Position numbers and translations under genes: made by a program. The notes beneath the pieces were generated by a model. It saw only the letters and a program-made list of their open reading frames with translations, ran no database searches and had not been told where the DNA came from. Positions 1 through 10,189 of a stretch of DNA of 48,027 bases are shown here, one piece after another. The DNA comes from Bryobacterales bacterium (GTDB taxonomy: Bacteria; Acidobacteriota; Terriglobia; Bryobacterales; Bryobacteraceae). The first letter of the stretch is position 1. Each line of letters opens with the position of its first letter. The stretch spans positions 1 through 48,027 of the forward strand of contig JADLCF010000297.1 in the NCBI GenBank assembly GCA_020847315.1. Reading direction: 5' to 3'.

Positions 1-180
1 ATTGAGCACAACCTCGATATGATCAAATCGGCCGATTGGATCGTCGACATGGGTCCGGAGGGCGGCGAAGACGGCGGCCGCGTGGTGGCCACCGGCACGC
101 CGGAACAACTGGTCAAGGTGTCCGGCTCTTACACGGGCCAGGCGCTGGCGCAACACCTTCGAGCGGAAAGGGTCTCGTGA
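1..180 (+). CDS. uvrA: Excinuclease ABC subunit A, C-terminal end (partial, truncated by window start)
   Basis: Frame 1 reads [37 protein letters not shown]...*, the characteristic UvrA C-terminus; stop tga at 178-180. Confidence 0.95.
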   Translation: MEHNLDMIKSADWIVDMGPEGGEDGGRVVATGTPEQLVKVSGSYTGQALAQHLRAERVS

Positions 181-1139
181 GCAAGTACAATCTCGAACCG
201 ATCTCCCTGGCAAAGCTCAGCACCATCCCGATTGCCGATCGCGGCGGCATGGTGCGCATTGAGCATTTCGGAGCCGCGCACACCCCGGGCGCCGGTCTTG
301 ATCGCTGGCTGGAGCGCCTCCCCCGGATCCTCGCGGCGAATCAGCTTCGCGAACTCGTGCGGGTCATCCGCGAGGCTCGCGCCAAAGGCAAGCCGGTCCT
401 CTGGGGCATGGGCGGGCATGTCGTCAAGTGCGGCCTGGCCCCGGTTTTGCTTGACCTGATGCGCCGCGGCTACGTGCAGGCCTTCATGATGAACGGCTCC
501 ACCGCCATCCATGATTTTGAGATCGCCATCGCCGGCTGCACCAGTGAGGATGTGGAGGCCGTTCTCCCGGATGGCCGCTTCGGCAGCGCGGAGGAAACCG
601 GCCGTGAGATGAACGACGCTATCCGCAAGGGCGTCGCGGACGGGCTCGGCTGGGGCGAATCCCTCGGCCGCCATCTGCAATCCATCGCCGTTCCGGAGTT
701 CGCACCGCATAGTTTGCTTTTTGAAGCCTACCGCGCCGGCATCCCGGTCACCGTGCATGCGGCCATCGGCACGGATACGCCCCATACCCACCCCGCCGTC
801 GATGCCGCCGCGCTCGGCGTCGCCACTCACCAGGATTTCCGGCTCTTCTCCCGCCTTGTCTCCCTGCTCGACGGCGGTGGCGTCTATATCAATCTCGGCT
901 CGGCCGTGGTCCTGCCCGAAGTCTTCCTCAAAGCCATCTCCCTCGTCCGCAATCTGGGCCATGAGGTGAAGGGGTTTCACACGGCCAATTTCGATTTCCT
1001 GCAGCACTATCGGCCCACCGTGAATGTCGTCAAGCGGCCTCATGCCGGCGCGGGCGGCAGCGGCATCGCCATCACCGGCCATCACGAAATCATGGTCCCC
1101 CTGCTCGCCGCCATCCTCGTCGAAGGGGATGCCGCATGA
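177..1139 (+). CDS. Deoxyhypusine-synthase-like family protein (function uncertain)
   Basis: GTG start overlaps the uvrA stop (GTGA). Contains [44 protein letters not shown], resembling DHS-like Rossmann proteins. Confidence 0.6.
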   Translation: MSKYNLEPISLAKLSTIPIADRGGMVRIEHFGAAHTPGAGLDRWLERLPRILAANQLRELVRVIREARAKGKPVLWGMGGHVVKCGLAPVLLDLMRRGYVQAFMMNGSTAIHDFEIAIAGCTSEDVEAVLPDGRFGSAEETGREMNDAIRKGVADGLGWGESLGRHLQSIAVPEFAPHSLLFEAYRAGIPVTVHAAIGTDTPHTHPAVDAAALGVATHQDFRLFSRLVSLLDGGGVYINLGSAVVLPEVFLKAISLVRNLGHEVKGFHTANFDFLQHYRPTVNVVKRPHAGAGGSGIAITGHHEIMVPLLAAILVEGDAA

Positions 1140-2002
1140 GCGCACCGCTCCTCCCGGAGGATCCGGCCCCGCCATCCTCCCCTTCAATCGGCGATTCCTC
1201 CCTCCCCCTCGCGGAGCGAGTTCGCATCCTGGAGGAATCGCCCACGGACGAAGGTCCCCAGTTCCTCCCCGCCACGCCTCCGGCTGTCGATCGGTACCCC
1301 TTCTGGGGCTGGCTCGATCTGCTCCTCTTCGTGGGGATCCTGGTCGCCACGATGTTCGCGGCGGCCATCCTGGTCTCCGGCTTCAATTTCGGAATCGTCG
1401 CCGCGGGCTATCCCCAGTTTTCCCTGAGCCTCGCCCAAGTCGCCGTGCTCCTCCAGTTGCTGGGTTTCGGACCGGCCCTCTTTCTACTCTCCCGAATCCT
1501 CCGCGGCCGTTACCACCAGGGCCTCCGCGCGGCCGTGCAACTGAAGCCCATGCGGCAGATTGGGCTCTATGCGGGCGTGGGCCTCGCCACCGCGATGCTC
1601 GTTTCGGCGCTAAACATCGTCTTCAAGCTCCAGGACCTTGATATGCCGATGAACGAGTTGATCAAGTCTGACGCCGACCTCATCTCCATCGGTATCGCCG
1701 CCTTCACCTTCGGTCCGCTCTTTGAGGAAATCATCTTCCGCGGCTTTCTCCAGCCCCTGTTCGTCAAGGGAATCGGACCCATCGCGGGCATTCTCGCCAC
1801 CGCCGTCCTCTTTGCGCTGCCGCATGGCGCGCAGTATGGCTGGCACTGGCAGTTGGTGGTCATCATCACCATTGCCGGTTTTGTGTTCGGAGTCATTCGC
1901 TGGCGCGCGGAATCCACCACCGCGTCCACCATCGCGCACGCCGCCTATAACGGCCTGCTTCTCCTGGGCGCGGTCATCCAGCGCTTTCAGGGCAACCTCT
2001 AA
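1136..2002 (+). CDS. CPBP family intramembrane metalloprotease (CAAX/Abi type)
   Basis: Multiple TM segments and the EEIIFRGFLQPLF motif; ATGA overlap with the upstream gene. Confidence 0.85.
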   Translation: MSAPLLPEDPAPPSSPSIGDSSLPLAERVRILEESPTDEGPQFLPATPPAVDRYPFWGWLDLLLFVGILVATMFAAAILVSGFNFGIVAAGYPQFSLSLAQVAVLLQLLGFGPALFLLSRILRGRYHQGLRAAVQLKPMRQIGLYAGVGLATAMLVSALNIVFKLQDLDMPMNELIKSDADLISIGIAAFTFGPLFEEIIFRGFLQPLFVKGIGPIAGILATAVLFALPHGAQYGWHWQLVVIITIAGFVFGVIRWRAESTTASTIAHAAYNGLLLLGAVIQRFQGNL

Positions 2003-2032
2003 GTTCAAGGCAACCGGCAAGGAGCCGCTGCG

Positions 2033-3535
2033 TCAATCCGCCCGCGCCAGCCTTGCCGCCAGCTCCACGAACGTCCTCACCGCCACTCCCGTCGGTCCCT
2101 TCGGCATATAGGGCTTCTGCGTTTCAAGCCAAGCCGTGCCTGCGATGTCGAGGTGCGCCCACGGCGTTTCCCCGGCGAACTCCTCCAAAAACTTCGCCGC
2201 CGTGCAGGCCCCGCCCCAGCGCCCTCCGATATTCGCGATATCCGCGAAGTCGCTCTTCAGATACTCCCGGAATTCCGCGTCGAGCGGCATCGGCCAGAAC
2301 CGTTCCCCCGCTGCTTTCGCCGCGCCGGAAACCCGTTCGCCGAACGCCTCCTGGTTCGTGAACAAACCCACGCGCTCATAGCCGAGCGCCACCACCACCG
2401 CCCCGGTGAGCGTCGCCGCGTCCACCAGATGCGTGCACCCCTGACGCTGCGCATACGTAATCGCATCGGCCAGAATCAGCCGGCCTTCCGCGTCCGTGTT
2501 CAAAACTTCAATCGTCTTGCCGGAAAGCGATTTCAGGATGTCGCCCGGCCGCATGGCCCGGCCGCCCGGCATATTCTCCACCATCGGGAGAAAGGCGGAA
2601 ACCCGCACGGGCGGCTTCAAGGCGGCGATAGCCTTCATCGCCCCCAGCACCGCCGCCCCCCCCGCCATGTCGTATTTCATCTTCTCCATGCCCTCGGCGG
2701 GCTTGATCGAGATGCCGCCGGAATCGAAGGTCACGGATTTTCCGATCAGCGCCAGGTGGGTCTCCGTCGCGGCATGCTCGGGACGGTAGCTCAAGTGAGC
2801 GAAAAACGGCGGCTCTTCGCTTCCGGCCGCCACGCCCAGCAGCGCGCCCATTCCTAGCTCCTCCATCCGCCCGCGATAGAGGATGTCCACCTCCAGCCCG
2901 CTTTCCTGGGCCAGGTCCTTTACCTTCTCGACGAGCACGCGCGGCGGCAGCAGATTGCCCGGCATGTTCGCGAGCCCTCGCGCATAGTTCTGCGCTTCGC
3001 CCAATATCCGCCCCTTGGTCAAGGAGCCCTGCAAATTCGCCGAACCCGCTTCCGTGGCGATCCGGAATAGCGCGAAGATCTTCTCGTCCCGATCGACGGT
3101 CTTGTATTCGTTCACCTCGAAATCGCCCGTCAACGCCCCGATCGCGATCGCCGCGACATTCTCTTCCGTCGCCGCCATCGGGTCCAGGCACAGCGTCGCG
3201 TCCAGAATCGATTTCTGCTTCAGCGTCCGTACCGCCGTCGCCGCCACCTGCCCCAGGAGCGCTGGCGTCGACTCTTCGCGCTCGCCGCAGCCAATGAGCA
3301 GCACCCGCTGCGCCCGAACCCCATAGATGCGGTGCAGCAGCAGCGTGTCGTGCGCCTTCGCCTTGAACTCTCCCGTCCGGTACAACTCGCGCACCATGCC
3401 GCCCGTCGCGCGGTCCACTTCCTCGAGCACGCTCGAATGCAGATCGTTCGAGCCTTTCTTCACCGCAAATCCGGGCAGCACCAGGCACCCGGCCAAAATT
3501 TCCGTGGCCCTGGCATCCAGCAATTCGAGGTTCAT
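2033..3535 (-). CDS. pepA: Leucyl aminopeptidase (M17)
   Basis: Contains NTDAEGRLILADA and GKSVTFDSGGISIKPAEGMEKMKYDMAGGA, the M17 signatures. Start chosen at MNLELLDARA. Confidence 0.93.
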   Translation of the reverse strand: MNLELLDARATEILAGCLVLPGFAVKKGSNDLHSSVLEEVDRATGGMVRELYRTGEFKAKAHDTLLLHRIYGVRAQRVLLIGCGEREESTPALLGQVAATAVRTLKQKSILDATLCLDPMAATEENVAAIAIGALTGDFEVNEYKTVDRDEKIFALFRIATEAGSANLQGSLTKGRILGEAQNYARGLANMPGNLLPPRVLVEKVKDLAQESGLEVDILYRGRMEELGMGALLGVAAGSEEPPFFAHLSYRPEHAATETHLALIGKSVTFDSGGISIKPAEGMEKMKYDMAGGAAVLGAMKAIAALKPPVRVSAFLPMVENMPGGRAMRPGDILKSLSGKTIEVLNTDAEGRLILADAITYAQRQGCTHLVDAATLTGAVVVALGYERVGLFTNQEAFGERVSGAAKAAGERFWPMPLDAEFREYLKSDFADIANIGGRWGGACTAAKFLEEFAGETPWAHLDIAGTAWLETQKPYMPKGPTGVAVRTFVELAARLARAD

Positions 3536-3586
3536 CTCTCGCTCCTCTCCCAAACTCTATCGCAACAATCTCGTTTCTCCAGCGCT

Positions 3587-4066
3587 TTACCGGTACTTAT
3601 CGCGCACGGCCCGCATCGCCTGCCGGGCCTCGTTCTCCATCGTCTTGTTGCGCTCCGCTTCCCTCTTATCGTGCAGTTGCTTGCCCTTGGCCACGCAGAT
3701 CTCTATTTTGATGCGGCCGTTCTTCAAGTACAGCTTCGTCGGGATCAGCGCCAGGCCCTTTTCCCGTGTCTTCGCAAGCAGCTTGTCGATCTCCGCGCGG
3801 TGCAGCAGCAGTTTCCGGTCCCGCCCCGGCAGGTGGTTCATGATATTGCCGTGCGAGTACTCGCTGATGTGCGCATTCACCAGCCAAGCCTCGTTGTTCG
3901 TCACCCGCGCGTATGCCTCGCGCAATTGCACCTTGCCCGCCCGCGCCGCTTTTACCTCCGTGCCGGAGAGCACCATCCCCGCCTCGAAACCTTCCAGCAG
4001 GTGGTAGTCGTGCCGCGCCTTGCGGTTCTCGCTCAGGATCTTAATCGAACTCTTCTGCTCTGCCAA
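3587..4066 (-). CDS. smpB: SsrA-binding protein SmpB
   Basis: [40 protein letters not shown]; likely TTG start ([11 protein letters not shown]) at 4066. Confidence 0.95.
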   Translation of the reverse strand: MAEQKSSIKILSENRKARHDYHLLEGFEAGMVLSGTEVKAARAGKVQLREAYARVTNNEAWLVNAHISEYSHGNIMNHLPGRDRKLLLHRAEIDKLLAKTREKGLALIPTKLYLKNGRIKIEICVAKGKQLHDKREAERNKTMENEARQAMRAVRDKYR

Positions 4067-4230
4067 GGGAATTCCTATTCGGCGAACCTGCGCCGCGCGG
4101 GCTGCGGGGCGTACGCCCTCATCGCCGCTGCGCAAGTTTGTTCTCCACGGGAAGCGGCCGGGATGCGTCTCTTCCTTCGTAGAGGGTGTGCGCCCCTTCC
4201 GTAGCCGTAGTTTAGCACGCGGATAACCCG

Positions 4231-6969
4231 GTGGATGTCGCTTTTCCCATGATTAACAAACTCAGAATCAAGCACTTAGCGTGCTATGCCGCCCTGCTTG
4301 CCTTGCTCGTGGGCGGCGCTCTCCCCAGCCTTGCCCGCACCCGCAAGGGCGATAAACTCTTCACCCAGGCGAGGGCCGCCGAAGCCACCAGGGATTACCT
4401 CAAGGCCTACGATCTTTACCAGCAGGCGCTCAACGAAGATCCGGGCGACACCCGCTACCAACTTGCCTATGAGCGCACCCGCTTCCGCGCCGCGCAGGAG
4501 CACTTGAAGCAGGGTCAGCAACTCCGCCGAGAGCACAAGTTCGCCGAAGCCGCGGCCGCCCTCGAAAAGGCCGTGCTCATTGACCCTTCTCTCGATATCG
4601 CCCGCCAGGAACTCGAAGAAGTCCGCGAATTGATCCGGAAAGAAGAAGAGCGCAAGGCGGCGCCCGGCGAGGTGGCCGCCGCTCCGGTGAAGACCCAGGA
4701 GGAGCTGGCCGAGGAGCGCCGCCGGCAGGTGCTCGAATCCCTCCAGGCGCCGCCCGAACTAAAGCCGATCTCCCGCAAGCCCATCAATCTGGTCATCAAC
4801 AACCAGACGCCCAAAGTCATTTTTGAGACGGTCGGCAAGCTGGCCGGTGTAAACGTGTTGTTTGACCCGCAGTTCCTCCAGCAGGCCGGGAACACGCGCC
4901 GCGACATCCAGTTGGTCAATTCCTCCCTCGAACAGGCCCTCGATTACATTGCCCTCCTCACGAAAACCTTCTGGAAGCCCGTCACCGGCAATGCCATCTT
5001 CGTCACCCAGGACGATCCCAACAAACGGCGCGAATACGCCGATTGGGTCGTCAAGGTCTTCTACCTCCGCAACGTGAACGGCGCGCAGGAGCTCACGGAG
5101 ATCGCGAACAACATTCGCCAGGTCACCAACGCGCGCTTCCTCTTTCCCGTCCCTTCCCAGAACGCCCTCGTCGTCCGCGCGGAGAAAGATCAGGTCCTCC
5201 TGATCGAGAAACTCGTGAGCGATCTCGATAAGCCGAAGCCGGAAGTCGTCATCGACGTCATGGTCTTCGAAGCCAGCCGCAACAAGACCCGGGATCTCGT
5301 TTCAAGCTTCCTCAGCGGCGCGACGAATGGCCTCAGCATCCCTTTCAACTTCACGCCCCGCGCCGGGTTGTCGGTGCCCTCGGGCTCCACCACTCCTCCC
5401 CCAGCCAACGGATCCACCACGACAACCCCTTCGGCCACTACCGGCGCCATCCACCTCGGCCAGATCTCGCGGCTCTCGACCAACGATTTCTCCGTCAGTC
5501 TGCCCAACGCCATCTTCAGCGCCCTCATGTCGGATAACACCACCCGCCTCATTCAGTCGCCCCAGTTACGCGCCCTCGACGGCCTTGAAGCTACCCTCAA
5601 GGTCGGCAGCCAGGTCCCCATTGCGCAAGGCGCCTTCACCTCGGGCATCGGAGGCGGCACGGGCGGCTTGCCCTTCGCCAACACCCAGTTCAACTTCCAG
5701 CAGGTGGGCACGGAGGTTGTCGCCACGCCCCGCGTGATGGGCAATGATGAGATTTACCTCAAGCTGAGAATTACCATCTCAAGCGTCCTAGAGCGCATCG
5801 ACGTGGGCGGCGTGCAGCAACCCGTCATCGGCAACCGCGAGATCAACCACGAAGTCCGCTTGCGAGCGGGTGAAGTCAACCTCATCGGCGGCTTGATGAG
5901 CCAGGAAGATACCCGCAATCTTTCCGGAACCGCCGGTCTCGCCAACATCCCCATCCTTGGCCGTCTTTTCAGCGGAGAGTCCGTCACCAAGCGCGATCAG
6001 GAAGTGTTCATCGCCCTCGTCCCCCGCATCATCCGCAAGTTCCAGATCGACGAAGAGAACACCCGCGCCGTCGCCGCCGGCACGGATCAGATCATCAAGC
6101 TCAATTACGATCCCGCGGCCGGCGAAGCACCCGCGGCGGACGCGGCCTCCCCCTCGCCCGCGCCGCAAGCGCCACCTTCTCCCGCCGTCATCCTGCCGGG
6201 CGTCCCCGTCGTGGGCGCCCCCACGCAACCAATCGTCGTGGGCGCCCCCACGCAACCAATCGTCGTGGGAGCCCCCGCGGAGTCAACTTCCCCCGCGCTT
6301 CCGCCCCCCACGGTGGAGTCCGCTCCTACGCAGCCGGGCGAACCCCCCGTGCCTTCCCCCGAACCCGGTGCTTCCGCAGCCTCCACGCGCGGCGCCACCG
6401 GATATTCCCGCGCCGCATCGGGAGCCGAATCCGCCACCGGGACCGGGCGCTCCGGCCGGGGCATCGCGAGCGATCGCACCGCTTCCGCCAAAGTGGGTGG
6501 CCAGGAAGTAGGCTTGCCGGAGATCGCCAGGATGACCGGGCAGGCCGCAACCTCGCCCGTCACGCTCCGCTTTTCCCCTCCCGGCCTCGTCGTGCAAGCG
6601 GGCTCCACCTTCACCTTGGTGCTCGATAGCCGGCAGATCCAGGATTTCCACGGCGCTTCGATGCGCGTCGAGTATGATCCCCAAGTGCTGGAACTGAAGG
6701 AAATTCGCCAGGGCTCCCTGCTCTCCGCCAGCGGCAAGAACTTCAGCCTTGAGACGAAGCCCAATGCCGCCGATGGCATTGCCTCCGTCGCCATCTCGCT
6801 TCCCGCCGGCGAGCAGGGGGTCACGGCCAACGGTTCCCTGGCCGTGCTCCAGTTCGTTGCCACCGGGGCCGGTAACGCCAGCGTCCGCATCACGGATCTC
6901 GTTCTCCGCAACGCGAAGCGCGAATCCATTCCCGCGGCGCCTCCGTCTGCCAATATACGGGTGCAGTAG
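4231..6969 (+). CDS. Type II secretion/type IV pilus-like secretin with N-terminal TPR region and C-terminal cohesin-like domain
   Basis: TPR-like N-terminus, secretin core ([12 protein letters not shown]...[22 protein letters not shown]...[35 protein letters not shown]), and a beta-rich C-terminus ([47 protein letters not shown]) resembling cohesin. Confidence 0.88.
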   Translation: MDVAFPMINKLRIKHLACYAALLALLVGGALPSLARTRKGDKLFTQARAAEATRDYLKAYDLYQQALNEDPGDTRYQLAYERTRFRAAQEHLKQGQQLRREHKFAEAAAALEKAVLIDPSLDIARQELEEVRELIRKEEERKAAPGEVAAAPVKTQEELAEERRRQVLESLQAPPELKPISRKPINLVINNQTPKVIFETVGKLAGVNVLFDPQFLQQAGNTRRDIQLVNSSLEQALDYIALLTKTFWKPVTGNAIFVTQDDPNKRREYADWVVKVFYLRNVNGAQELTEIANNIRQVTNARFLFPVPSQNALVVRAEKDQVLLIEKLVSDLDKPKPEVVIDVMVFEASRNKTRDLVSSFLSGATNGLSIPFNFTPRAGLSVPSGSTTPPPANGSTTTTPSATTGAIHLGQISRLSTNDFSVSLPNAIFSALMSDNTTRLIQSPQLRALDGLEATLKVGSQVPIAQGAFTSGIGGGTGGLPFANTQFNFQQVGTEVVATPRVMGNDEIYLKLRITISSVLERIDVGGVQQPVIGNREINHEVRLRAGEVNLIGGLMSQEDTRNLSGTAGLANIPILGRLFSGESVTKRDQEVFIALVPRIIRKFQIDEENTRAVAAGTDQIIKLNYDPAAGEAPAADAASPSPAPQAPPSPAVILPGVPVVGAPTQPIVVGAPTQPIVVGAPAESTSPALPPPTVESAPTQPGEPPVPSPEPGASAASTRGATGYSRAASGAESATGTGRSGRGIASDRTASAKVGGQEVGLPEIARMTGQAATSPVTLRFSPPGLVVQAGSTFTLVLDSRQIQDFHGASMRVEYDPQVLELKEIRQGSLLSASGKNFSLETKPNAADGIASVAISLPAGEQGVTANGSLAVLQFVATGAGNASVRITDLVLRNAKRESIPAAPPSANIRVQ
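6208..6269 (+). repeat. In-frame 27-bp tandem repeat (VVGAPTQPI) within the secretin linker
   Basis: gtcgtgggcgcccccacgcaaccaatc begins at 6208 and 6235, with a diverged third copy at 6262. Confidence 0.9.
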
Positions 6970-6972
6970 CCG

Positions 6973-7461
6973 ATGGCCGAGGAAACCGCAATCCGCCGTG
7001 AACGAAGCCGCCGCCGTCAACGCGGCCTCACGCTTGTCGAGCTCATCGTCGCCTTCACGATCCTCACGCTGCTTACGGCCATGGCCGTCCCTCTCGCGCG
7101 CTACCGCGTGCAGCGCGAGAAAGAACGGCTCCTGCGCCAGCACCTCACCGAGATTCGCACCGCGATTGACCGCTACAAAGACATGGCCGATCAGGGCTTG
7201 CTCGGCCGCGTCGATCAACAAACCTACGGCTACCCCGAATCGCTCGACCAGCTCGTCGAAGGCGTGGAAACCGCCGACAAATCCAAAGTGCGCTTCCTGC
7301 GCCGCATCCCCATTGATCCCATGACCCGCTCAAGGGATTGGGGCCTGCGCAGCATGCAGGACGATCCCGGCTCCCTCTCCTGGGGCGGCCAGAACCTCTT
7401 CGATGTCTACACCAAGAGCTATGATCGCGCCCCCGATGGCACGCCCTATTCGGAATGGTGA
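6973..7461 (+). CDS. Type II secretion pseudopilin (GspG-like)
   Basis: Prepilin N-terminus RRQRGLTLVELIVAFTILTLLTAMAVPLAR; ends in the G-family-like ...DGTPYSEW. Confidence 0.85.
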   Translation: MAEETAIRRERSRRRQRGLTLVELIVAFTILTLLTAMAVPLARYRVQREKERLLRQHLTEIRTAIDRYKDMADQGLLGRVDQQTYGYPESLDQLVEGVETADKSKVRFLRRIPIDPMTRSRDWGLRSMQDDPGSLSWGGQNLFDVYTKSYDRAPDGTPYSEW

Positions 7462-7465
7462 TGCC

Positions 7466-7864
7466 ATGCTGAAACGTTTTTCCCGCCGCGGCTTTACCCT
7501 CGTCGAACTCCTCATCGTGATGACGATCCTCTCGATCCTCATCTCGATGGCGATCCCCATCTACCAACGCTCCATCCAGCGCGCCAAGGAATCCGTCCTC
7601 AAGCAGAATCTCTTCACCCTGCGCACCGTCATCGACGAATACACTTACGACAAGCAGCGCGCGCCCCAATCCCTGCAGGATCTCGTCGAATACGGCTACC
7701 TCCGCGAAATCCCGGTCGATCCAATCACCGGCAGCCGCACCGATTGGATCATCGTCATGGAAGATGCCGTGGCATCTGTCGACCAGACCTCCCCCGGGAT
7801 CTTTGACGTCAAGAGCGCCTCCGGCGACATCAGCCTCGAGGGCACGCCCTATAACGAGTGGTGA
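7466..7864 (+). CDS. Type II secretion pseudopilin (GspG-like), second copy
   Basis: MLKRFSRRGFTLVELLIVMTILSILISMAIPIYQRS; ends ...EGTPYNEW, parallel to the preceding gene. Confidence 0.87.
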   Translation: MLKRFSRRGFTLVELLIVMTILSILISMAIPIYQRSIQRAKESVLKQNLFTLRTVIDEYTYDKQRAPQSLQDLVEYGYLREIPVDPITGSRTDWIIVMEDAVASVDQTSPGIFDVKSASGDISLEGTPYNEW

Positions 7865-8059
7865 CGGGTATTCCCGTGCCCGCTCGTGTCTCGTCGAGCC
7901 GAATTCCGCTAATCATCCGGCGGCAATCCGGTGATGCACAAGTTAATTTTTACGTACTTGATTTGTGATTCGAGAATTTTTTTCCACACGCTATCCCCAA
8001 AATGGGGGTAACGTTCCCGCGTGAGCATCCACGCCTTGGAATCGGAAAACACGGGAAGC

Positions 8060-8221
8060 AATGCACTTAGATGCATTCGAACGGAATTCTTGGGAATCTG
8101 GCTGCTTTGGAAGCAAACGTGCCTAATGAGATCGTGGAATAGCTATTGAATAAAAAGTACCGCCCGGGCGGAAGTGAGGCTGGGTATGGAAAGCCCGGGC
8201 GGGAAGTTGCTAGTTAGGCAC
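8060..8221. repeat. Intergenic cluster of inverted repeats (nested hairpins)
   Basis: AATGCA-N6-TGCATT (8060-8077); outer GTGCCTAA (8119-8126)/TTAGGCAC (8214-8221); inner CCGCCCGGGC (8160-8169)/GCCCGGGCGG (8193-8202). Confidence 0.7.
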
Positions 8222-8326
8222 CTTTCGCTCAGATTGTAACTGAATTGGGAAGCGATGGGGGGAAATTATATCCCTTCATCGCGCCTTTTTGCATTTGTTT
8301 CGCGTTCTTGGCTCTTTCCGCCACGA

Positions 8327-9499
8327 TTACTGTTTCAAAGCGGCACGTCCTGCTTCGCGCACATTCCCTTCATTCCAGTAGATCCGTGCGTTGCCGGTCG
8401 CCCTTCCCACGGCCACAATTTCCGGAAGCCCGTCGCCATTCAGGTCGCCCACAGCCACATCTTCCGTGGCCATTCCGTTGTCAATCGGTTGCTTCTGCCA
8501 GTTGTCGCCGCGATTCCACCGGTACATCGCCACGCCATACTTGCCGCGCCGCCATCCCGCAATCAGTTCATCGATGCCGTCGCCATCCAGATCCGCCCAT
8601 GCCACCGCATGGCCCTCCTCCAGTTGCGTATCCACCACCATCCGTTCCCAGGGCAGTTCATCCGTCTCGCGATAGACAACCAGGCCCGCTCCGTGCCACG
8701 GTTCCACGCCTACCGCCACTCGCCGGCTGCCAAGCCGGCCCAGTTTCACTTCGCCCGGGCTGCCCTCGCCGAGCAGGTCCATACGCCACGTTCCCGGCGC
8801 TGCGCGCCGGTGCAGCATTAGGCCCTCCCGCGAAGCGGTCAGCAGCGCCTCGCCGGGTTCCCCCTTCCATGCAATGGGTGTCAAATTGTGAACCACGTGC
8901 AGGGCATCGCTTGCCACTTCCCGCTTCCAGGTCTCGGATTCCGGTTTCGCCGGTGGGCGGAACACGAGGATGCGGACACCCTCATCTCCCGGTGTCGCGC
9001 CCCGCGCCCGGCCGTGCAGTGGGGCAACCACCAGTTCCCGCCGCCCGTCCCCATTCGCATCCAGCCAGCGCATCCGGTGCGTGGTGGGTTCTTCGCTGAT
9101 CGGGAATGCCTGCCAGCGGGCGCGGCCGGTTGCTTCCGTGCGCCGCATCCACTGGATCACTCCGCCGGTCTTGCGGTCCGCCGGCCGCCAAGCCGAGCCC
9201 ACCGCCAAATCCACCTTCCCGTCACCGTCGATATCCTGTGCCGCGGCGCAAACGTAGCTCTGCGCCATCGTATCGTCCGCAAGCAAATGCCGTTCCCAGG
9301 TGGGGTTCTCGAACCAGACAATCCGCTGCTCCTGCACGGCGACGATATCCGGCTTGCCATCCTGGTTGATATCTTCGATCAGCACCGCCATGAAGACGCC
9401 GGCGTTGCCCATCAACTCCTGCGTGCGAAGCGCGAACTCTGCCTCCAGGGTCCCCGGAAGCAGAATCGAAAGGAGCGCAAAAGCCCAAGTCCGCATCAT
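8327..9499 (-). CDS. Secreted VCBS/FG-GAP repeat protein
   Basis: Signal peptide MMRTWAFALLSILLPGTLEA and repeated DINQDGKPDIVAV / DIDGDGKVDLAVG / DLDGDGIDELIAG / DLNGDGLPEIVAVG blocks. Confidence 0.88.
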   Translation of the reverse strand: MMRTWAFALLSILLPGTLEAEFALRTQELMGNAGVFMAVLIEDINQDGKPDIVAVQEQRIVWFENPTWERHLLADDTMAQSYVCAAAQDIDGDGKVDLAVGSAWRPADRKTGGVIQWMRRTEATGRARWQAFPISEEPTTHRMRWLDANGDGRRELVVAPLHGRARGATPGDEGVRILVFRPPAKPESETWKREVASDALHVVHNLTPIAWKGEPGEALLTASREGLMLHRRAAPGTWRMDLLGEGSPGEVKLGRLGSRRVAVGVEPWHGAGLVVYRETDELPWERMVVDTQLEEGHAVAWADLDGDGIDELIAGWRRGKYGVAMYRWNRGDNWQKQPIDNGMATEDVAVGDLNGDGLPEIVAVGRATGNARIYWNEGNVREAGRAALKQ

Positions 9500-9553
9500 G
9501 CGGCCATCATATCGCGGCGCATTCCGCATCCCGCGCTCGCTCCGCCCGCCCTC

Positions 9554-10189
9554 CTAGCGCCGCTTCTCCCGTTCAAGCGCATAGGTCAGAGATGCCGCCG
9601 GGACGTCCCATTTCATCGTCGCCTTGTTGCCCAGGAACCCCAGGTCCTTCACTCCCTGCCGGGTCGTGTAATATCCATCGGCGATCATCCGCCGGGCCCG
9701 CGTGAAGAATTCGATTCCCGGCCGCAGCTCCGCTGTGTCGTTCTTCCTGAACGCAATCAGGTCGAGCATCGCCGTCTGCTCGCCGGGAGCCGCTTCGAGA
9801 AACTTCTTCCCGTATCGCGAAAGCATCGCTCCATCGAGCCAGAGCAAGCCCCCGGTATAGGCGTTGCCAATCTCATCCGCCTTGCTGCAAATCAGGTCAA
9901 TGAACTCGTGTGCTCCCACATCCGCCGCGCTCGGGCCGCCTTCGTCCGCCGGAATAGTCAATTCCGCCAGCCGCTTCATCGTCGCCATCTCATGCGCCGT
10001 GAAGAACTTGGCCGTGTAGGCGCCCGTCGCCTTCTTTTCCTCGCTCACGGCGTGGTGCGCATGCTCCTGCGCTTCGAGCGATACCGCCCCCGCCCCCGCC
10101 ACAGCCGCCGCGCCCAGCCCATGAAAGAATCCCCGCCGGGAAACGCTCTCCTCCGTGGGGGTTTGCCGCTCGTTCACTTCGTTAGACAT
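9554..10189 (-). CDS. Gluconate 2-dehydrogenase subunit 3 family protein, Tat signal
   Basis: Twin-arginine SRRGFFHGLGAAAVAGA, then FFTAHEMATMKRLAELTIPADEGGPSAADVGAHEFIDL. Confidence 0.85.
   Translation of the reverse strand: MSNEVNERQTPTEESVSRRGFFHGLGAAAVAGAGAVSLEAQEHAHHAVSEEKKATGAYTAKFFTAHEMATMKRLAELTIPADEGGPSAADVGAHEFIDLICSKADEIGNAYTGGLLWLDGAMLSRYGKKFLEAAPGEQTAMLDLIAFRKNDTAELRPGIEFFTRARRMIADGYYTTRQGVKDLGFLGNKATMKWDVPAASLTYALEREKRR

Noticed and set aside
129-1187. Long minus-strand ORF (352 aa) antisense to the DHS-like gene
   Set aside because: High-GC shadow ORF; no recognisable motifs, while the plus frame has clear family signatures and stop/start coupling.
7900-7935. atccggcggcaatccggtgat as an operator palindrome
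   Set aside because: Symmetry is imperfect and short; not distinguishable from chance in GC-rich DNA.
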